From the NCBI GenBank assembly GCA_902592615.1, contig CACJFI010000001.1, positions 62,001 to 126,000 of the forward strand: 64,000 nucleotides of DNA, in the 5' to 3' direction. Positions 44,850-54,359 of the stretch are shown in pieces. Position 1 is the first letter of the stretch, and the number at the start of each line of letters is the position of its first letter. Position numbers and translations under genes: made by a program. This DNA comes from an uncultured SAR116 cluster alpha proteobacterium (GTDB lineage Bacteria; Pseudomonadota; Alphaproteobacteria; Puniceispirillales; Marisalimonadaceae). Under the pieces are notes generated by a model. That model did no database searches and was not told the DNA's origin. It saw only the letters and a program-made list of their open reading frames with translations.

Positions 44850-46037
44850 ATGGTAAAAGTGTCAAAATCAAAAATTAATAAAGTTGAATTAACATCTTTT
44901 GAAATTGAACTTATTGATATTGAAGAAAATAAAAGCGGTATTGGTATTTTTTATTCTCCAAACTCTAAAAAAAAGCATATTAGATTTGGAATAAAAATTT
45001 TTGATACAGATGGCCATGTGGGAGAATATATTCCTCCAAGAAGTAGAGCTAAGGTAATTATGGCTGCCTCAGAGGCTCTTTCATATCATATTATTGGTAA
45101 AAACCCACTCCATAGAGAAGAGATCTATCGACAACTTAGGGGGTTGTGCAAACATATTGGAGAAGTAGGAATTGGACCCATAGATATTGCTTTATGGGAT
45201 TTGGCTGGTAAAAAACACGATTGTTCAATATCGGATCTTTTAGGAGGTTATCGTAACTTACTTCCGTCATATGCTAGTACTATGCATGGAGACAGGGAAA
45301 AAAATGGTTTATCTAGCCCTGAAGCTTACGCTGATTTTGCAGAAGAATGCTTAGAACTAGGTTATAAAGGTTATAAAATGCATGGATGGAACAAAGGTGA
45401 TGTAAAAGAAGAAATAGAAATGTTAAAAGCTGTAGGTAAACGTGTTGGCGATAAAATGAAAATTATGTATGACGCTGGGTGCCATTTTAATACATTAGCT
45501 GATGCTCTTGAAGTTGGAAAAGTATGTGATGAATATAATTTTTACTGGTACGAAGATCCTTATAAAGACGGAGGCGTTTCTATAAATGGTAATCAAGTAC
45601 TATCCCAAAACTTAGACACTCCTATACTAGTTGGTGAACATGTAAGAAATTTAGAGACTTCAGTAGATATGCTAACTAATGGTGCCTCTTTTTTTTCTAG
45701 AGCAGATCCAGATTATGATGGAGGTATTACAGGTTGTCATAAACTGGTGGCATCTTCTGAAGGTTTAGGTATTGATTGTGAAGTTCATGCCTGCGGACCT
45801 GCAATGAGGCAATTAATGGCAGCAAGTAGAAATTCAAATTTTTATGAAGTAAATTTAGTACATCCAAAATGTAAAAATCCTTGGTCTCTTCCTATTTATA
45901 ATGAACAATATTCAGATCAACTTGATTGTATTGATGAAAATGGAAATGTTAAGGTTTCTGATCAACCAGGTTTGGGAGTTAAATATGATTGGGAATATAT
46001 TGAAAAAAATAAACTTAACACGATAATCTTGAATTAA
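44850..46037 (+). CDS. enolase superfamily (mandelate racemase type) protein
   Basis: A 395-residue enolase-superfamily protein. GTG 44859 may be the true start, as it is 4 bases past the AAGGATGG ribosome-binding site, while ATG 44850 overlaps it. Active-site parts are K176-x-H178 (GYKMHGW), metal ligands D208 (MYDAGC), E235 (YEDPY) and E263 (VGEHVR), and H313 in CEVHACGPA. The K-x-H pair is seen in dehydratases and racemases acting on sugar acids or amino-acid derivatives. It sits between a sulfatase and a TauD gene, so its substrate may be a desulfated hydroxy acid. Confidence 0.9.
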   Translation: MVKVSKSKINKVELTSFEIELIDIEENKSGIGIFYSPNSKKKHIRFGIKIFDTDGHVGEYIPPRSRAKVIMAASEALSYHIIGKNPLHREEIYRQLRGLCKHIGEVGIGPIDIALWDLAGKKHDCSISDLLGGYRNLLPSYASTMHGDREKNGLSSPEAYADFAEECLELGYKGYKMHGWNKGDVKEEIEMLKAVGKRVGDKMKIMYDAGCHFNTLADALEVGKVCDEYNFYWYEDPYKDGGVSINGNQVLSQNLDTPILVGEHVRNLETSVDMLTNGASFFSRADPDYDGGITGCHKLVASSEGLGIDCEVHACGPAMRQLMAASRNSNFYEVNLVHPKCKNPWSLPIYNEQYSDQLDCIDENGNVKVSDQPGLGVKYDWEYIEKNKLNTIILN

Positions 46038-46065
46038 TCTTTTTATTAAATAAACAGTTTTTAAC

Positions 46066-46911
46066 ATGACAAATTATTCAACAATAAATGTTAAACCTCT
46101 TTCAGGTAATATTGGGGCGGAAATTGATGGTGTTAATTTAAAGAAAATTACTAAAGAACAATTTAAAGAAATTAAAATAGTATTTGGTAAATATGGAGTT
46201 ATCTTCTTTAGAAATCAAAACCTCTCACCTGAAGAAGAAATAATTTTTGCAGAATTGTGGGGTGAGATAAATATAAATCGTTTTTTTACAAATTTAGAAG
46301 GCTATCCTAAAATTGCATTGGTTTCAAAAGAACCTGATCAAAAAAAGAATATTGGTGGTGCTTGGCATACAGATCATACATATGATTTAGAACCAGCTAT
46401 GGGATCTATTCTATTTGCCCATCAAGTTCCAAAAAAAGGCGGGGACACCTTATTTTCTAGCATGTATGCCGCCTATGAAACTTTATCAGATGGTCTCAAA
46501 GACACATTAAAAAATATGTATGGAAGACACTCTAGTCGGCATGTTTTTGGAACTTCTCGAGCTGAAAGAAACGATGATACAGTCGGTAGAATAATTAACT
46601 CTGATAAAGCTAAACAAGATGCGATCCACCCTGTTGTTATTACACATCCACAGACAGGGAAAAAAGCTCTATTTGTCAATCCTACTTTCACACTTGGATT
46701 TGATGGATGGAGTGATGAAGAGTCAAAACCACTATTAAACTATTTATACTCTCATGCAACCAAGCCAGAATTTACATGTAGATTTAAATGGGAAGAGGGT
46801 TCTATAGCATTTTGGGATAATAGATCTACTTGGCATTTAGCTGTCAATGATTATCATGGTCAAAGGAGACTAATGCATCGCATAACTATAAATGGCACTA
46901 GATTAAAATAG
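46066..46911 (+). CDS. TauD/TfdA family dioxygenase
   Basis: A 281-residue TauD-type oxygenase. H101 and D103 lie in AWHTDHTYDL, distal H257 in STWHLAVNDYHGQRR, and 2OG Arg272 in MHRITI. The NDYHGQRRLMHR stretch closely follows the taurine/alkylsulfatase-type pattern, so cleavage of a C-S or sulfate-ester bond with release of sulfite or sulfate is plausible. A TauE/SafE exporter gene follows at 47008, which supports a sulfur-releasing role. Confidence 0.93.
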   Translation: MTNYSTINVKPLSGNIGAEIDGVNLKKITKEQFKEIKIVFGKYGVIFFRNQNLSPEEEIIFAELWGEININRFFTNLEGYPKIALVSKEPDQKKNIGGAWHTDHTYDLEPAMGSILFAHQVPKKGGDTLFSSMYAAYETLSDGLKDTLKNMYGRHSSRHVFGTSRAERNDDTVGRIINSDKAKQDAIHPVVITHPQTGKKALFVNPTFTLGFDGWSDEESKPLLNYLYSHATKPEFTCRFKWEEGSIAFWDNRSTWHLAVNDYHGQRRLMHRITINGTRLK

Positions 46912-47007
46912 TTTTCTAAATGAAAAAATAATCGTAAAAAATATATTTTTTTGATTATGTCATTCAAAAAATAATTATTTTAACTTTATTTAACGAGTCC
47001 AAGATTA

Positions 47008-47763
47008 ATGAATTTTTTTTTCAATATTTTTGAATTTAATATAGCTTTAATAATTTTTGTATCAGTATTCTTAGGTGGAATAATTAAAGGTACTGTTGGT
47101 ATTGGTATGTCAATGTTTTCTGTTCCAATTATAGCATTTTTTCTTCCGCCTACTACGGCAATTATACTTTTATTTGTTCCAGTATTGATTACAAATATTA
47201 TTCAAATGAATATTCCTAAAGGAATTGGATCTTCTAGATTTTTCCCTATGTTTGTTGCATTAATTTTTGGAATTATAATAGGGTGCAATTTAATTTTAGA
47301 AATTAATTTGTCTACAATTTCTCAAATAATTGCTATCTCAATTATTTTTGCAGCCATTATAAATTTATTTGGGATTAATATAAAATATAGCAACCCAAAT
47401 CTTGAAAAGAAACTAACTATACCAATAGGTTTTTTTTCTGGAATCATTGGAGGTTTATCTACAATGTATTCACCTTATATTTTGGCTTACCTAGTATCTG
47501 TTAACCTAGAAAAAGAAACTTTAATCAGAACCATGGCTACTTTGTATTTCATTGGCTCTATAATTATTTACCCTATATGGATTTATAATGGTTTAGGTAC
47601 ACTTAACGACTTAATTTGGAGTGCCTTTTTAGTTTTGCCAGCAATTTTAGGTTTAAAAATAGGAACAAGCATTAGAAGTATAATTTCTAATGAAAATTTC
47701 AAAAAAACAATACTTTACGTATTAATAATAATTGGAATTTCCCTTCTGATTAAAAACACATAA
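47008..47763 (+). CDS. TauE/SafE family sulfite/sulfonate-type exporter
   Basis: A 251-residue membrane protein with about eight helices. The family repeats are visible as FLGGIIKGTVGIGMSMFSVP in the first half and FFSGIIGGLSTMYSPYILAY in the second. TauE/SafE proteins export sulfite, sulfoacetate or related anions. Next to TauD and several sulfatases it is the best candidate for removing excess sulfur anion. It ends 3 bases before the stop of the convergent GST gene. Confidence 0.9.
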   Translation: MNFFFNIFEFNIALIIFVSVFLGGIIKGTVGIGMSMFSVPIIAFFLPPTTAIILLFVPVLITNIIQMNIPKGIGSSRFFPMFVALIFGIIIGCNLILEINLSTISQIIAISIIFAAIINLFGINIKYSNPNLEKKLTIPIGFFSGIIGGLSTMYSPYILAYLVSVNLEKETLIRTMATLYFIGSIIIYPIWIYNGLGTLNDLIWSAFLVLPAILGLKIGTSIRSIISNENFKKTILYVLIIIGISLLIKNT

Positions 47764-47766
47764 TAT

Positions 47767-48393
47767 TTAGTCAGGAGGCATAGGAGCTGATAAAACAGCA
47801 TTTTGATATGATTTTTTTTCAGATAAACGAGCTCCCCAATTAGAAATTCCTTCGAATTGTGATAAATCAAAATCAAATTTAAGACATCTATTATACCAAC
47901 AACCTGCTGGAATGTCAGCAAGGCTAAATTCGTCACCTAAAATAAATTTATTATTAATTAATTGATTATCTAAAATTTTTAATAATGTTAATACTTGATC
48001 TTTAGCTTTTAAAACTTTATTAGGGTCTCTTTTATCAGGTGGTAGAAGAATAAGGTTTAATGTAATTATTGCGCAGGGAGCTGCTAACGTAAAACCAGCC
48101 CAATCCATCCATTGATCTCTTAAAGCTATTATTTTACGATTTTCTAAACTTAAACGATTATATTTATTCGATAAATATTTAATTATAGCGTTAGATTCAT
48201 ATAAAAAAAATCCATCATCATCTATTAATGGAACTGTGCCATTTGGATTTAAATTCTTAAAAGATTGTTCCTTAGTGCCACCATATTTACCACCATAATC
48301 TAATGTTTCACAATCAATATTTATTTCTGAACATAGCCATATTACCTTTTGAACATTACATGATGATTTTCTTCCATAAATTTTTAAAGTCAT
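47767..48393 (-). CDS. glutathione S-transferase family protein
   Basis: A 208-residue GST. The N-terminal thioredoxin fold (residues 1-78) has SSCNVQKVIWLCSE (Ser as likely thiolate-activating residue), the cis-Pro in NGTVPLIDDDG and ESNAIIKYL for the glutathione gamma-glutamyl group. The C-terminal helical domain has the FSLADIPAG capping motif. It may conjugate or isomerise electrophiles; no partner gene fixes a substrate. It converges on the TauE gene. Confidence 0.92.
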   Translation of the reverse strand: MTLKIYGRKSSCNVQKVIWLCSEINIDCETLDYGGKYGGTKEQSFKNLNPNGTVPLIDDDGFFLYESNAIIKYLSNKYNRLSLENRKIIALRDQWMDWAGFTLAAPCAIITLNLILLPPDKRDPNKVLKAKDQVLTLLKILDNQLINNKFILGDEFSLADIPAGCWYNRCLKFDFDLSQFEGISNWGARLSEKKSYQNAVLSAPMPPD

Positions 48394-48467
48394 TTTAAAT
48401 ACTCTTTTCTAATTTCAAAATTTTTAAAATATATAATTTTATGATATTACATGAAAATTTTAAATAG

Positions 48468-49436
48468 TTATTGTTGACTCCTCTCAGGAAAATCCAATCC
48501 TACTCCTTTTAAGTGACTAAAATATTGATTAATTTTGTTAATACATTCATCAGATAATTTTAGATTTGAAATCGATTTAATGTTTTCCTTTAAGTGATCA
48601 ATATTACCTGTTCCAAAAAGGACTGTATCAATTCCTTGTTGATGTCTAACATATCTATAGCAAGCATCAATAATGCTATTGGCTCCACTATCTTTTAAAA
48701 TATATTCTAAAGGCTCTTTTTCATCTAAAAACCATTCAGGAAGCCGTTTATCTTTTACAAGTTTATGAATGTCTTCCTGTAATCTGCCTTTTACTGAAAA
48801 AAGGCTTCTCACAACAAACATAGACATAGTGGCAATATTTTTAGACATTGTTTTTGGTAATATTTCTGTTTTTGCATTTTGGTTCATCATTGAAAATGCA
48901 AGCATTATTACATCAAAGTAGTTTGTGTTTATGGCCTTCGAAATTGTTATTTGATCTGGGTCTATTGGAGAAGATTCAGTTATTCCTAGAAAGCGGATTT
49001 TCCCCTTTTCTTTTTCTTTTAGTAATTCCGGCACTAATGTAATTGCATGATCAATATCTTTAGGTGCAACTCCATGCAAATGAAAAATATCTATGTAATC
49101 TGTCTTTAGTTCTTTTAACGAGTTTTCTATTCCTGAAATAATGTCTATATGTGAATATTTTTTATTTTTTGTAGAAACATGATGTTTGGTTGAAATAACA
49201 ATTTGATCTCGATTAACATTTTTAATTGCTTTTCCTAGAATTCCTTCTGTTCCATAAACATTTGCAGTATCAAAAAAATTAACACCTAAATCCAAAGCAG
49301 TTTTTATAAGATTAATTGATTGATTTTCAGTTTTACCAGTTGATTTGCCGATTGTGCTTGATCCTCCACACCCAAGGCAAGCAACACTTACTTTAAGACC
49401 AGTTTTACCAAGTTTAATGTATTCCATTCCAGACAC
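48468..49436 (-). CDS. aldo/keto reductase
   Basis: A 322-residue TIM-barrel AKR. The catalytic tetrad is D56 and Y61 (FDTANVYG), K84 (STKHH) and His in IFHLHGVA. The start may be GTG 49436 or ATG 49427 (MEYIKLGKTGLKVS, the family's usual opening). It is an NADPH-dependent carbonyl reductase of unknown substrate, about 30 kb from any sugar-acid gene of the SDR set. It is divergent from the GMC gene across 138 bases. Confidence 0.92.
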   Translation of the reverse strand: MSGMEYIKLGKTGLKVSVACLGCGGSSTIGKSTGKTENQSINLIKTALDLGVNFFDTANVYGTEGILGKAIKNVNRDQIVISTKHHVSTKNKKYSHIDIISGIENSLKELKTDYIDIFHLHGVAPKDIDHAITLVPELLKEKEKGKIRFLGITESSPIDPDQITISKAINTNYFDVIMLAFSMMNQNAKTEILPKTMSKNIATMSMFVVRSLFSVKGRLQEDIHKLVKDKRLPEWFLDEKEPLEYILKDSGANSIIDACYRYVRHQQGIDTVLFGTGNIDHLKENIKSISNLKLSDECINKINQYFSHLKGVGLDFPERSQQ

Positions 49437-49574
49437 ATAAAAATTTAAATAAAATCAAATATATCATAAATTATTATTCAACTTTATAGAATAAATAATT
49501 GTTAATTATATATTTTTATATTTAAGATATATTAGAATTATTAATTACTTTATAAATTAAATTTCGGTAGTCTA

Positions 49575-51188
49575 ATGGACGTGTTTGATTTTGTTATTGT
49601 TGGTGCAGGTTCAGCAGGAGCTGTTTTGGCTGCAAGACTTTCAGAAAATAAAAAATATAAAGTTTTATTAATAGAAGCTGGTGGTAATGATTATCATCCA
49701 TGGATTCATATTCCTATTGGAGTAGGAAAGACTCTTACAGACCAAAGATTTATTTGGAATTTTCAAACTGAGCCAGAAATAGAATTAAACAGAAGAAATA
49801 TTTTATGGCCCAGAGGGAAAGTCTTAGGGGGGTCTAGCTCAATAAATGGAATGTTATATGTGAAAGGTGCTCCACACAGATATGATGCATGGAGAGATGG
49901 GAATAATCCAGGGTGGGGTTATAATGAGTTACTACCTTACTTTCGTAAGTTAGAAGATAGACGTGAAAGTAATCACCCAGATAGGGGGGTAGGTGGCCCT
50001 ATCAAAATTTCTAGTGGAAGTTATCGAGACAAGCTTTCAGATGCTTTTTTTCAAGCTTGTGTAGATGTTGGAGCAAAACCTAATGAAGATTATAATTTAA
50101 ATTTTGATGGTGTTGGTTGGCTTCAATACTCTACAAAGAAAGGTTTAAGATGCTCTACATCTTCAACTTATTTAAAAATTTCAAAAAAAAATAGAAATTT
50201 AAAAATTATTACAAATGCTGAAGTTGAAAAAATTATTTTTGAAGGAAAAAAAGCAGTAGGAGTAATATATAATAAAGATAATTATTCAAAAGAAATTAGA
50301 ATAAAAGGAGAAGTGATATTATCAGCAGGGTCTATTAATTCACCGAAAATACTAGAACTTTCTGGTATTGGGCAAGGACCTTTATTAAAGTCTCATGGAA
50401 TAGAAGTTCTTTCTGATGTTAAAGGAGTAGGAGAGAACCTAACTGACCATCTACAAACAAGATTCACTTATGAAACTAACCTGAAAGTGACTGTAAATGA
50501 TATATTAAACAATAAATTTAGAGGAGCTTTGGAAGCATTAAGATATATCTTTAGGCGTGATGGCCTAATGTCTATTGCATCTGCAACTGTTCATGCATTA
50601 ATGAGGAGTGAAAATTCCAAAATATACCCAGATTTAAAAGTGCAAATAATGCTTATTTCTGGAAATAATAGATATTCTAGAAAGAAAAATCATGGAATGG
50701 ATTCTTTTTCAGGATTTAGTTTAGGAGTTTTTCCTTTATATCCATCCTCAAGGGGAACAACTCATTTAAGAAGTAATAATTTTAGAGAAAATCCTATTAT
50801 TAAACCAAATTATTTATCTACTCCAGAAGATAGAAATTTAACGATTAAAGGGCTTAGGTTAGTAAGAAAAATTGCAACCCAAAAGTCTATTTCTCCATAT
50901 ATTGTTAGAGAAGTTCGTCCTGGAAGAAATGTTGAAGACGACCAAGGTTTACTAAATTTTGCCCGTGAAACAGGACAAACTTCATGGCATTCTATTAGCA
51001 CTTGTAGAATGGGAAAGGGCCGAGATGACGTAGTTGATTACGATTTAAAAGTGTTTGGGATAGAAAATTTAAGGGTGGTAGACAGTTCTATAATGCCTTG
51101 TATGCCGTCATCTAATACTAATGCGCCCTCAATTGTAATAGGTGAAAAGGGTGCTGACATTATATTAAAAAACACAAAAACAAAATAA
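49575..51188 (+). CDS. GMC family FAD oxidoreductase (choline dehydrogenase-like)
   Basis: A 537-residue GMC flavoprotein. The ADP-binding motif is VGAGSAGAVLAARLSE near residue 9, followed by the GMC signature GKVLGGSSSINGMLYVKG and the second signature GSINSPKILELSGIG. The catalytic His is in TSWHSISTCRMG, and the second active-site position is Asn in SNTNAPSIVIG. It oxidises an alcohol to an aldehyde. Relatives include choline and long-chain alcohol dehydrogenases. It could act on alcohols freed by the sulfatases. Confidence 0.93.
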   Translation: MDVFDFVIVGAGSAGAVLAARLSENKKYKVLLIEAGGNDYHPWIHIPIGVGKTLTDQRFIWNFQTEPEIELNRRNILWPRGKVLGGSSSINGMLYVKGAPHRYDAWRDGNNPGWGYNELLPYFRKLEDRRESNHPDRGVGGPIKISSGSYRDKLSDAFFQACVDVGAKPNEDYNLNFDGVGWLQYSTKKGLRCSTSSTYLKISKKNRNLKIITNAEVEKIIFEGKKAVGVIYNKDNYSKEIRIKGEVILSAGSINSPKILELSGIGQGPLLKSHGIEVLSDVKGVGENLTDHLQTRFTYETNLKVTVNDILNNKFRGALEALRYIFRRDGLMSIASATVHALMRSENSKIYPDLKVQIMLISGNNRYSRKKNHGMDSFSGFSLGVFPLYPSSRGTTHLRSNNFRENPIIKPNYLSTPEDRNLTIKGLRLVRKIATQKSISPYIVREVRPGRNVEDDQGLLNFARETGQTSWHSISTCRMGKGRDDVVDYDLKVFGIENLRVVDSSIMPCMPSSNTNAPSIVIGEKGADIILKNTKTK

Positions 51189-51220
51189 GCTTTAACTCAA
51201 ATTTTTGAAAACTATCTTTT

Positions 51221-51298
51221 TTAAAATCTTTCTTTTTTTGGAATCCTGCTACTAGTTTTCATTACTGCTTCATATGTTAGAGCATTTTTTTGTTTTAA
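51221..51298 (-). pseudogene. sulfatase C-terminal fossil after a complete sulfatase gene
   Basis: Directly after the stop of the sulfatase at 51299, and in the same frame, 25 codons read LKQKNALTYEAVMKTSSRIP and then KKERF before a TAA. This matches the C-terminus of the sulfatase at 61245 (HIDAVMNTSSAGIQRKGRF): AVM-x-TSS, I and K-x-RF align. It is probably the tail of a deleted or recombined sulfatase paralogue. The upstream protein already has its own complete end, so stop-codon read-through is less likely. Confidence 0.6.
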
Positions 51299-52789
51299 TT
51301 ACTCTTTATCAATTGGAGGTGGAGGAAAATGAAGCCCTCTCTGACCTAGTAACTCTCTTTCACCAAGAAGTCCTAAGCCAGTTTTCTCATTATCAGATTT
51401 CATTTTATCTGAAGAAATTCCTATTAGTTCACCTTGTTTTATAAAAGACATATCTTTTCCATATAGGTTTTCAACTAGAACATTTTTAAGTATTTTTATT
51501 TGTTTTTGAAATTCATTTTTTTGATAAATATTCTCTAATTCTTTTGGGTCATTTGCTAAATCAAAAAGCTGAAATGAATTTCCATATGGATACCAAACTA
51601 GTTTAAAATTGTTGTTTGTTACCATTCGCGTAGCATTAACACCTTCATTTGCTTCTGCATATAGAAATTCTCTTGGCTTATTATCTAACATGTTTTGACC
51701 ATCACAGCTTGAAGGTATTTTAATTTTACAAAGGGTTAGAAGAGTTGGCATGATATCAGCAAGTCCAACAAGGCGATTTGAAACTTTTCCTCTGTCAACT
51801 ATTTTATCTTCTTTTGTGCCTAATAGAATCATTGGTACTCTAGCAGAATTTTCATACATAAGTCTCTTAGCAAACAAACCAAAATCTCCTAGCATATCAC
51901 CATGATCTGAAGTAATCATAATTATAGTATTATCTAATAATTTTTCTTCTCTTAAAGTACCAATTACTAACCTAATTTGGGCATCTATATGCGTGCATAA
52001 TGCATAAAAGGCCCTTCTAACATCCGCAATTAACTCTTTAGACATTTGAGGCCATCTGTTCTTTATGTTTTTTAAAAGTGTCAGTTGTGTTTCATTTGAC
52101 CAATGACTTTGGAATGGTAAGGGTATATTTTTTCTTGTATATCTTTCAAAGTATGTGTGAATAGGAACTAGTGGAGGATGAGGGTGAGTATAAGACAAAT
52201 ACCAAAATGATGGTTTATTGGGATTACGTCGTTTTATTGTCTTACACATTTGTTGTGTAGCCCAATTAGTGACATGACAATTTTCAGGAAGTTGCCAAGT
52301 TCTCCAAGTATAATCATTATTGGACACACCATGAGTAAATTGTTCACCAACAAAACCTTTTTCAGCAAGAAATTGATCGTAATCATCTATAGATCCGTAA
52401 TAAGGTCGACCTTCTTCGGATATATATGCGTCGTCAAAGCCTATTCTGTCTCTTTGAGGCATTACATGAAGTTTACCTACTGCAAAAGCTTGATAACCAT
52501 TATCACGAAAAGTTTGAGCAATTGTTTTAGTATTAGATGGCATTTTTAAATTTTTTTGAAAAACTCTATCACCATGTATTTTGGGAGTTTGTCCTGTCAT
52601 AATACTTCTTCTAGCGGGTATACAGATAGGACATTCAGAATAAGCTCTCGTAAATCTTGTGCCATTCTTAGCAAGACGGTCAAGAGTTGGTGTTTCAATA
52701 ACTGGGTGACCTTCACAACCTAAAAAGGAGCCTGGCCATTGATCCATAGTAACTAGTAGCACATTTGGAGAAACTTTAATATTTGTCAT
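51299..52789 (-). CDS. Cys-type sulfatase, cytoplasmic
   Basis: A 496-residue sulfatase. The formylglycine site is C56-I-P-A-R60 (CPICIPARRSIMTG). Metal ligands are D16 (TMDQW) and TSDHGDMLGDFG. The usual second His of the DHG-x-x-GDHG block is Phe here (GDFG), so one ligand or contact may differ. The C-terminus is Pro-rich (FPPPPID). No signal peptide. It is the last gene of the four-sulfatase ABC operon and is followed by the tail of another sulfatase. Confidence 0.93.
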   Translation of the reverse strand: MTNIKVSPNVLLVTMDQWPGSFLGCEGHPVIETPTLDRLAKNGTRFTRAYSECPICIPARRSIMTGQTPKIHGDRVFQKNLKMPSNTKTIAQTFRDNGYQAFAVGKLHVMPQRDRIGFDDAYISEEGRPYYGSIDDYDQFLAEKGFVGEQFTHGVSNNDYTWRTWQLPENCHVTNWATQQMCKTIKRRNPNKPSFWYLSYTHPHPPLVPIHTYFERYTRKNIPLPFQSHWSNETQLTLLKNIKNRWPQMSKELIADVRRAFYALCTHIDAQIRLVIGTLREEKLLDNTIIMITSDHGDMLGDFGLFAKRLMYENSARVPMILLGTKEDKIVDRGKVSNRLVGLADIMPTLLTLCKIKIPSSCDGQNMLDNKPREFLYAEANEGVNATRMVTNNNFKLVWYPYGNSFQLFDLANDPKELENIYQKNEFQKQIKILKNVLVENLYGKDMSFIKQGELIGISSDKMKSDNEKTGLGLLGERELLGQRGLHFPPPPIDKE

Positions 52790-52825
52790 ACTATTTCCTT
52801 AAAAAGTTTAGGATTTTATTTTGTT

Positions 52826-54304
52826 TTATTCAAGCCAATTGTCCTCAGCTTTTGTTTCCCATTTATATTTATCTGGAGGCTGTACAGATTGTGCCCAAGC
52901 TTTAAGTATTTTTTTTGAATTGATTTTCCTTTCTATAGTTTTTTTAATTTTTTGAGGTTTCCATTCCTTTAAGATTTTTTCATTTAATTTTGTTTCAATT
53001 TTAGAATATCCTTTTAATCCTGAAAGATTCTTCATTTCATCTGGGTCATTTTTTAAATTAAATAGTTGATTGTTATATCCATGATAATAAATAAATTTCC
53101 AATCATCAGTTCTTATCATTCTTGATAAATGGGGTTCTTTTGTATCAGACCAAGATAAAGAATTATCCATACAGAATTCTGAAAAGGTCTCATTTTTACT
53201 TTTGTGTTTTTTATTTATCGCTATGTTTAAAAAGCTTTTCCCATCAATATTAGGTAATTCCATTCCTTCTCCTACATCAACAATTGTAGCAGTTAAATCA
53301 ACTAAATTTAAAATTTGCTTACGTCTTTCGTTACGAGGTAATTTGTCTTTCCAACTCATAATTAATGGTATCTTAACTGATTCTTCATAAAAAGTTTGTT
53401 TCCACCATAAATCCCTCTCACCAATCTGTTCACCATGATCTGATGCATATATAATTAGAGTATTGTCATAAAGATTATTTTCTTTCAATGAGTTAATAAT
53501 TTTTCCTATAAAGCCATCTAAAGTTTCTACAAGTGCATAATATGCAGCTCTAGCTCTTATTTCGTCCTCTTCTTTAATTTCATTTAATCCAGTTTTTTCT
53601 CTCCAACTATCAAGCCAATCTTTATTGTTTGAAAATGATTTTTCTAATCTAGGCGGTCCTACTTTGTTTTTATAATATCTAAATAATTCTGGATTTGCTA
53701 CATAGGGTTGGTGTGGCAGCATAAACCCAACTTGAAGGGCAAAAGGTTTTTTATTTCCATCTTTTCTCTCAGATCCTATTTTTTTTAGATATTTTATTGT
53801 TTCAGTTGTTACTTCTTTATCAAGAACCTCATAACTCATTTGTCCAGGTCCTGAATTTAAAATTGACTCTTTAAATGGTCTTTGTGCTTTATCTAAAATT
53901 CCTAGGGTATATTCAGAACCTCCGTACCAATCACTGGAATGATCAAAAACTTTTCGAGATGCAAATCCATGTAATTGGTCAGGGCCAATTGAATGAAGTC
54001 TACCTATTAAAGTTGGATGATATCCGACTGCACCTAATGAATGAGCCATTGTAGGAATATCTGAAGCTAGTGAGTCACTGTTGGTCCAGCAATCTTGTCT
54101 GAAAGGGTATTTACCTGTTAACAACGACATTCTAGCTGGAAGACAAATGGGTGAGGGTGTGTAAACATTGTCAAAAGAAACTCCATTATTTGCCAATTCA
54201 TCTAAATTTGGAGTCCTAACAATTTTATCTCCATAACTACCAATTATATTAAATGCATGTTGATCTGAAAGAATAAATAAAATATTTGGTTTATCTTTTT
54301 TCAT
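52826..54304 (-). CDS. Cys-type sulfatase, cytoplasmic
   Basis: A 492-residue sulfatase. The formylglycine site is C54-L-P-A-R58 in SPICLPARMSLLTG. Metal ligands are D14 (ILSDQH) and ASDHGEQIGERD. The WWKQTFYEESVKIPL region resembles choline-sulfatase-like members, which is suggestive only. No signal peptide. It starts 55 bases after the end of the ABC ATPase gene and 36 bases before the next sulfatase, all on the minus strand. Confidence 0.93.
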   Translation of the reverse strand: MKKDKPNILFILSDQHAFNIIGSYGDKIVRTPNLDELANNGVSFDNVYTPSPICLPARMSLLTGKYPFRQDCWTNSDSLASDIPTMAHSLGAVGYHPTLIGRLHSIGPDQLHGFASRKVFDHSSDWYGGSEYTLGILDKAQRPFKESILNSGPGQMSYEVLDKEVTTETIKYLKKIGSERKDGNKKPFALQVGFMLPHQPYVANPELFRYYKNKVGPPRLEKSFSNNKDWLDSWREKTGLNEIKEEDEIRARAAYYALVETLDGFIGKIINSLKENNLYDNTLIIYASDHGEQIGERDLWWKQTFYEESVKIPLIMSWKDKLPRNERRKQILNLVDLTATIVDVGEGMELPNIDGKSFLNIAINKKHKSKNETFSEFCMDNSLSWSDTKEPHLSRMIRTDDWKFIYYHGYNNQLFNLKNDPDEMKNLSGLKGYSKIETKLNEKILKEWKPQKIKKTIERKINSKKILKAWAQSVQPPDKYKWETKAEDNWLE

Positions 54305-54359
54305 AATTAGTAAGTTATAAAAATAAATTAAATTTAAAACTATTTAAAGAAACTAAAAG

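Noticed and set aside
46920-46990. Possible terminator after the TauD gene
   Set aside because: The inverted repeats there are only A and T with long loops, which this AT-rich DNA produces by chance.
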